NCBI GenBank assembly: GCA_030528555.1
Contig: JAUMYQ010000003.1
Span: forward strand, 1-44,716
Reading direction: 5' to 3'
DNA length: 44,716 nucleotides
Origin: Porphyromonadaceae bacterium
GTDB taxonomy: Bacteria > Bacteroidota > Bacteroidia > Bacteroidales > Porphyromonadaceae
Below the pieces are notes generated by a model. That model ran no database searches. It worked only from the letters and a program-made list of their open reading frames with translations, and was not told the DNA's origin. Both the position numbers and the translations under genes were made by a program. Of the stretch, positions 42,367 through 44,716 are shown in pieces; positions within the stretch are counted from its first letter, which is position 1, and the number at the start of each line of letters is the position of its first letter.

Positions 42367-42374
42367 CAAATATA
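42367..42374 (-). promoter_or_regulatory. -7 element of the purA operon
   Basis: TATATTTG on the minus strand, a full consensus match about 75 nt upstream of the purA ATG. A -33 TTG at the right distance is not evident. Confidence 0.4.
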
Positions 42375-42510
42375 GCAAAAACATAAATCTGTGCCGATGT
42401 ATCTTGATATTACTTGGGGTTGGATACCACTAAAATTGAAAAGTTTTGTGGGGTTAAGCCCTGTATTGTTTGAGAGAGAAGCTAATCTATTCATCCTTAT
42501 GCTTTTAGAT

Positions 42511-42630
42511 GTATACCCCATTTTTGTGCAAAATGTTCCCGATCTTTTTTTCTCGGAGTTCCCGATCTTTTTGGAAAAAGTTCGGGAAGTTTTTTTTGAA
42601 AGTTCCCGAAGATTTTTTGTGTAAATCGGG
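42511..42630 (+). repeat. Intergenic palindromic repeat, copy 6
   Basis: Forward orientation, full length, from GTATACCCCATTTTTGTGC to AAATCGGG. The first hairpin at 42559-42588 has one T/T mismatch (GATC left, GTTC right), so it is an intermediate between copies 2/3 and copy 5. The second hairpin is intact. Confidence 0.88.
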
Positions 42631-42756
42631 TTCTATGTTATTGTATTAACAATCAATCTGTTATGCTTTTTATTATTCACATATTAGATCGTGGACTAAT
42701 CAACTAGAGGTTGGGATATTTTTGATTTATGCGAGACCCTGTTTGGTGGAATATAG

Positions 42757-42822
42757 ATGATAGTAGACATCATTTTGATTGGGTTACTTGGTGTGTTCAT
42801 TGCAGTGGTATACTTTATTTGA
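42757..42822 (+). CDS. Possible small membrane peptide (21 residues)
   Basis: ATG 42757 to TGA 42822 encodes 21 residues that are almost all hydrophobic: MIVDIILIGLLGVFIAVVYF plus Ile. A TAnnTTTG match (TATTTTTG at 42717-42724) lies 33 nt upstream, with no clear -33. It could be a single-pass membrane peptide, comparable in size to KdpF or type I toxins, but short hydrophobic frames also occur by chance. Confidence 0.25.
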   Translation: MIVDIILIGLLGVFIAVVYFI

Positions 42823-42831
42823 CTACCTTTG
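42800..42831 (+). promoter_or_regulatory. Promoter of the sugar isomerase gene
   Basis: TTG at 42800-42802, a 21-nt spacer and TACCTTTG at 42824-42831. The start near 42838 supports translation from ATG 42850, not from the upstream TTG at 42829. Confidence 0.45.
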
Positions 42832-42849
42832 CTCGACAAAAGAACCAAT

Positions 42850-43485
42850 ATGCAAATCAATAAGCAATACCCTCTGATGAGCATCCCAGATATACTGGAC
42901 GCAGAGATACGTGCCATTCAGTCTATCCCTCCCTCCAACAATTATGAGCAGGCTATCCGAATTATCCTAGAGCGAGTGCATGAGGGGCAAGGTCGGCTTA
43001 TTACTTCAGGTATGGGTAAGGCTGGACAGATAGCGCACAATATTGCTACGACTTTCAGCTCTACGGGTACGCCTGCTTATTTTCTTCATCCTAGTGAAGC
43101 GCAGCATGGTGACCTTGGTATGATGCGAGAGGGGGATGTGCTCCTTATCATCAGTAACTCGGGAAAGACCAGAGAGGTGTTGGAGCTGGTTACTCTTGCT
43201 AGGAGGTTAGCTAGGCAGGTGCCCATTATTCTGATCACGGGTAAGACTACGAGCTCGCTTGCAGAGCAAGTAGATGTTTGCCTCTCGACAGGTGATCCTC
43301 AAGAGGTCTGTCCGCTAGGATTGACGCCTACCACTAGTACCACAGTCATGACTGTAATTGGGGATTTGCTTGTTGTTAGTGTTATGCAGCGTATAGGATT
43401 CTCTCATGAGCAGTATGCTCTTAGGCATCATGGTGGCTACTTAGGAGAGAAGAGTAGGGAGGCTTCTGCTATAGAGGGCGTTTAA
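42850..43485 (+). CDS. kdsD: Arabinose-5-phosphate isomerase, SIS domain only
   Basis: Converts ribulose-5-phosphate to arabinose-5-phosphate for Kdo synthesis in lipopolysaccharide. The SIS domain is complete: RLITSGMGKAGQIAHNIATT (49-68), FLHPSEAQHGDLGMMREGD and LLIISNSGKTREVLELV. Standard KdsD/KpsF enzymes of about 320 residues carry two C-terminal CBS domains; this 211-residue protein has none, like the short enzyme known from Bacteroides fragilis. ATG 42877 (MSIPDILDAE) is an alternative start. Confidence 0.85.
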   Translation: MQINKQYPLMSIPDILDAEIRAIQSIPPSNNYEQAIRIILERVHEGQGRLITSGMGKAGQIAHNIATTFSSTGTPAYFLHPSEAQHGDLGMMREGDVLLIISNSGKTREVLELVTLARRLARQVPIILITGKTTSSLAEQVDVCLSTGDPQEVCPLGLTPTTSTTVMTVIGDLLVVSVMQRIGFSHEQYALRHHGGYLGEKSREASAIEGV

Positions 43486-43549
43486 TGCCCTTGGGTGCGC
43501 TTGCTCGGCGGTGGAGTGGCGTACCGATATTGGTAAGTTCTCTAGGGGC

Positions 43550-43617
43550 TTTGTACCTTGCTGCGTAGTCTCTGGAGGAGTAAGGTACAAACCACCTCCG
43601 TTTATAATAGAGAGGTG
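43550..43617 (+). other. Two hairpins in the leader of the DEAD-box helicase gene
   Basis: TTTGTACCTT (43550-43559) pairs with AAGGTACAAA (43582-43591), and CACCTC (43593-43598) with GAGGTG (43612-43617), ending 16 nt before the start codon. The first may end the isomerase transcript; together they may form a regulated 5' leader, as cold-shock RNA helicase genes often have. Confidence 0.45.
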
Positions 43618-43633
43618 CTAAAACGTAATTTCA

Positions 43634-44716
43634 TTGAAGACATTTGAAGAATTGGGCGTGTCTACGCCTATTTGTCAGGCTATCTCGGAGCTTGGCTATG
43701 AACATCCTATGCCTGTACAGGAGGCTGTAATCCCTTATTTATTGGGTAGCCCTATCGACCTGATTGCGCTCGCTCAGACGGGAACGGGCAAGACAGCAGC
43801 CTTTGGCTTGCCCCTCTTGCAGATGCTCTCGGAGTGTAGGGACAGTGGAGGCAAGCCTCAGGCCTTGGTGCTTTGCCCTACAAGGGAGCTTTGCCTGCAA
43901 ATAGCAGATGATCTTGCCGCGTATAGCAAGTATATTCCTAATGTGCGCATTCTGCCAGTTTATGGTGGCTCGTCTATCGAGGCTCAGATACGGGTGCTGC
44001 GCCGTGGAGTAGAGGTCATTGTGGCTACTCCAGGGCGACTTATCGACTTGATGGATCGTGGCGAGGCTTCGCTCTCGGAGATCAAGACAGTGGTACTAGA
44101 TGAGGCGGATGAGATGCTCAATATGGGTTTTGCCGAGAGCTTGCAGACTATCCTAGCGGATGTTCCCGAGGAGCGTCACTTACTACTCTTCTCAGCTACG
44201 ATGCCGAGGGAGATAGCCGTCATCGCCAGCTCCTATATGCGTGACCCTAAGGAGATCGTTGTGGGCAATAGAAACGAGGGGAATGCCAACATTAAGCACG
44301 TCTATTATATGGTGTCGGCTCGGCACAAATACCTTGCCTTGAAGCGTATTGCCGACTATTATCCTAGTATCTATGGTATCGTCTTTTGCCGTACTCGCAA
44401 GGAAACACAGGAGATAGCTGATCACCTGATTAGAGATGGCTACAATGCCGATGCCTTGCATGGTGAGCTAAGCCAAGCCCAGCGTGACTATGTGATGCAG
44501 AAGTTTCGCATTCGCAACCTGCAAATCCTCGTTGCTACCGATGTGGCGGCACGAGGCTTAGATGTGAACGACCTGACGCATGTCATTCACTACGGCTTGC
44601 CCGATGATATAGAGAGCTATACGCACCGCTCGGGGCGTACCGCTCGGGCGGGTAAGACAGGGCTGTCCATTGCCATCTGCCATAGCCGTGAGCGTGGCAA
44701 GCTTAAGGATATTGAG
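43634..44716 (+). CDS. deaD: DEAD-box ATP-dependent RNA helicase (5' part, runs off the window)
   Basis: An open frame of 361 codons from TTG 43634 to the window end. The start is inferred: the frame has a stop at 43619-43621, no ATG before the conserved MKTFEELGVSTPICQAISEL region, and TTG is its first possible initiator. Motifs in order: Q motif (PMPVQEAVIP), AQTGTGKTAAF (motif I), PTRELCLQIADDL (Ia), TPGRLIDLM (Ib), VVLDEADEML (II), FSATMP (III), IVFCRTRKET, VATDVAARGLDV (V) and HRSGRTARAGKTG (VI). The core is complete; the C-terminal RNA-binding part lies outside. DeaD/CsdA-type helicases act in ribosome assembly and cold adaptation. Confidence 0.92.
   Translation, partial: MKTFEELGVSTPICQAISELGYEHPMPVQEAVIPYLLGSPIDLIALAQTGTGKTAAFGLPLLQMLSECRDSGGKPQALVLCPTRELCLQIADDLAAYSKYIPNVRILPVYGGSSIEAQIRVLRRGVEVIVATPGRLIDLMDRGEASLSEIKTVVLDEADEMLNMGFAESLQTILADVPEERHLLLFSATMPREIAVIASSYMRDPKEIVVGNRNEGNANIKHVYYMVSARHKYLALKRIADYYPSIYGIVFCRTRKETQEIADHLIRDGYNADALHGELSQAQRDYVMQKFRIRNLQILVATDVAARGLDVNDLTHVIHYGLPDDIESYTHRSGRTARAGKTGLSIAICHSRERGKLKDIE

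Larger units (their letters stand above)
42293..42849. other. Divergent spacer purA / sugar isomerase
   Basis: It contains a purA promoter element (42367-42374), repeat copy 6 (42511-42630), a possible 21-codon membrane peptide (42757-42822) and the isomerase promoter (42800-42831). Confidence 0.5.

Noticed and set aside
1-42630. CRISPR array or transposon ends formed by the TTCCCGA repeats
   Set aside because: The copies are kilobases apart with no spacer pattern, and no transposase lies beside them.
42696-42917. 73-codon minus-strand frame opposite the isomerase start
   Set aside because: It overlaps the promoter and start of the isomerase on the other strand and has no family resemblance.
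1-44716. tRNA, rRNA, prophage or insertion sequence
   Set aside because: No cloverleaf with a conserved T-loop, no rRNA motif and no transposase, integrase or phage structural protein was seen by reading; a tRNAscan or ISfinder run would be more reliable.

Overview
The window looks like a chromosomal segment of an anaerobic, host-associated Bacteroidales bacterium, most probably a Porphyromonas. The reasons are: porQ-cmk-ispH in the order I recall from P. gingivalis, a DUF4492 gene in front of cydAB, a BspA/plant-type LRR lipoprotein island, an HU-like protein of the Bacteroidetes type, A-rich leaders in place of Shine-Dalgarno boxes, and several promoters fitting the Bacteroidetes pattern TTG-N19/20-TAnnTTTG. 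I see no rRNA, tRNA, CRISPR array, insertion sequence or prophage. The calls rest on reading alone; no search was run.

Layout. 1-446: an intergenic repeat, then a candidate structured RNA with its own promoter and terminator, directly in front of a UvrD/PcrA helicase (447-2780). 2884-6136: DUF4492-cydA-cydB, a cytochrome bd operon. 6557-9182: porQ-cmk-ispH (type IX secretion, CMP kinase, isoprenoid synthesis). 9230-14955: a tetrapyrrole/corrinoid operon made of a triple fusion CbiQ-CbiO-precorrin-2 dehydrogenase, then hemA, hemC and a cobA-hemD fusion. Together these cover cobalt-type ECF transport parts and several steps from glutamyl-tRNA to sirohydrochlorin; hemL, hemB and the cobalt chelatase are not in the window. 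15672-22335: five consecutive lipoprotein genes (two beta-structured or unknown, one plant-type LRR, two tandem BspA-type LRR), probably surface exposed. 23037-25923 (minus): E2 and E3 of a 2-oxoacid dehydrogenase, with the lipoyl domain on E3 instead of E2 and no E1 nearby. 26241-27172: an HU-like gene with three operator-like repeats and a frameshift near its end, plus a possible gene remnant. 27175-29894 (minus): ArsC-like protein, Mrr restriction endonuclease and mnmE in one operon. 29948-31176 (minus): an HXXEE membrane protein and a small outer-membrane-type protein. 31238-34901 (minus): guaB-miaA-queA. 35450-38197: CoA-transferase, M48 lipoprotein protease, RidA. 38296-42292 (minus): purA-folC-MFS transporter. 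42850-44716: a CBS-less arabinose-5-phosphate isomerase and the 5' part of a DEAD-box RNA helicase that starts with TTG and runs off the window.

The most unusual structure not explained by genes is a family of six roughly 90-120 bp palindromic intergenic elements (1, 6285, 15145, 22614, 35125, 42511). Each contains two adjacent hairpins built from TTCCCGA/TCGGGAA arms. One stem position shows both A-T and T-A pairs as well as the two mismatched intermediates, which points to selection or recombination acting on the hairpin. The other main points are the 178-438 RNA locus, the CbiQ-CbiO-SirC fusion, the rearranged E2/E3 domain architecture and the translationally coupled mrr-mnmE pair.
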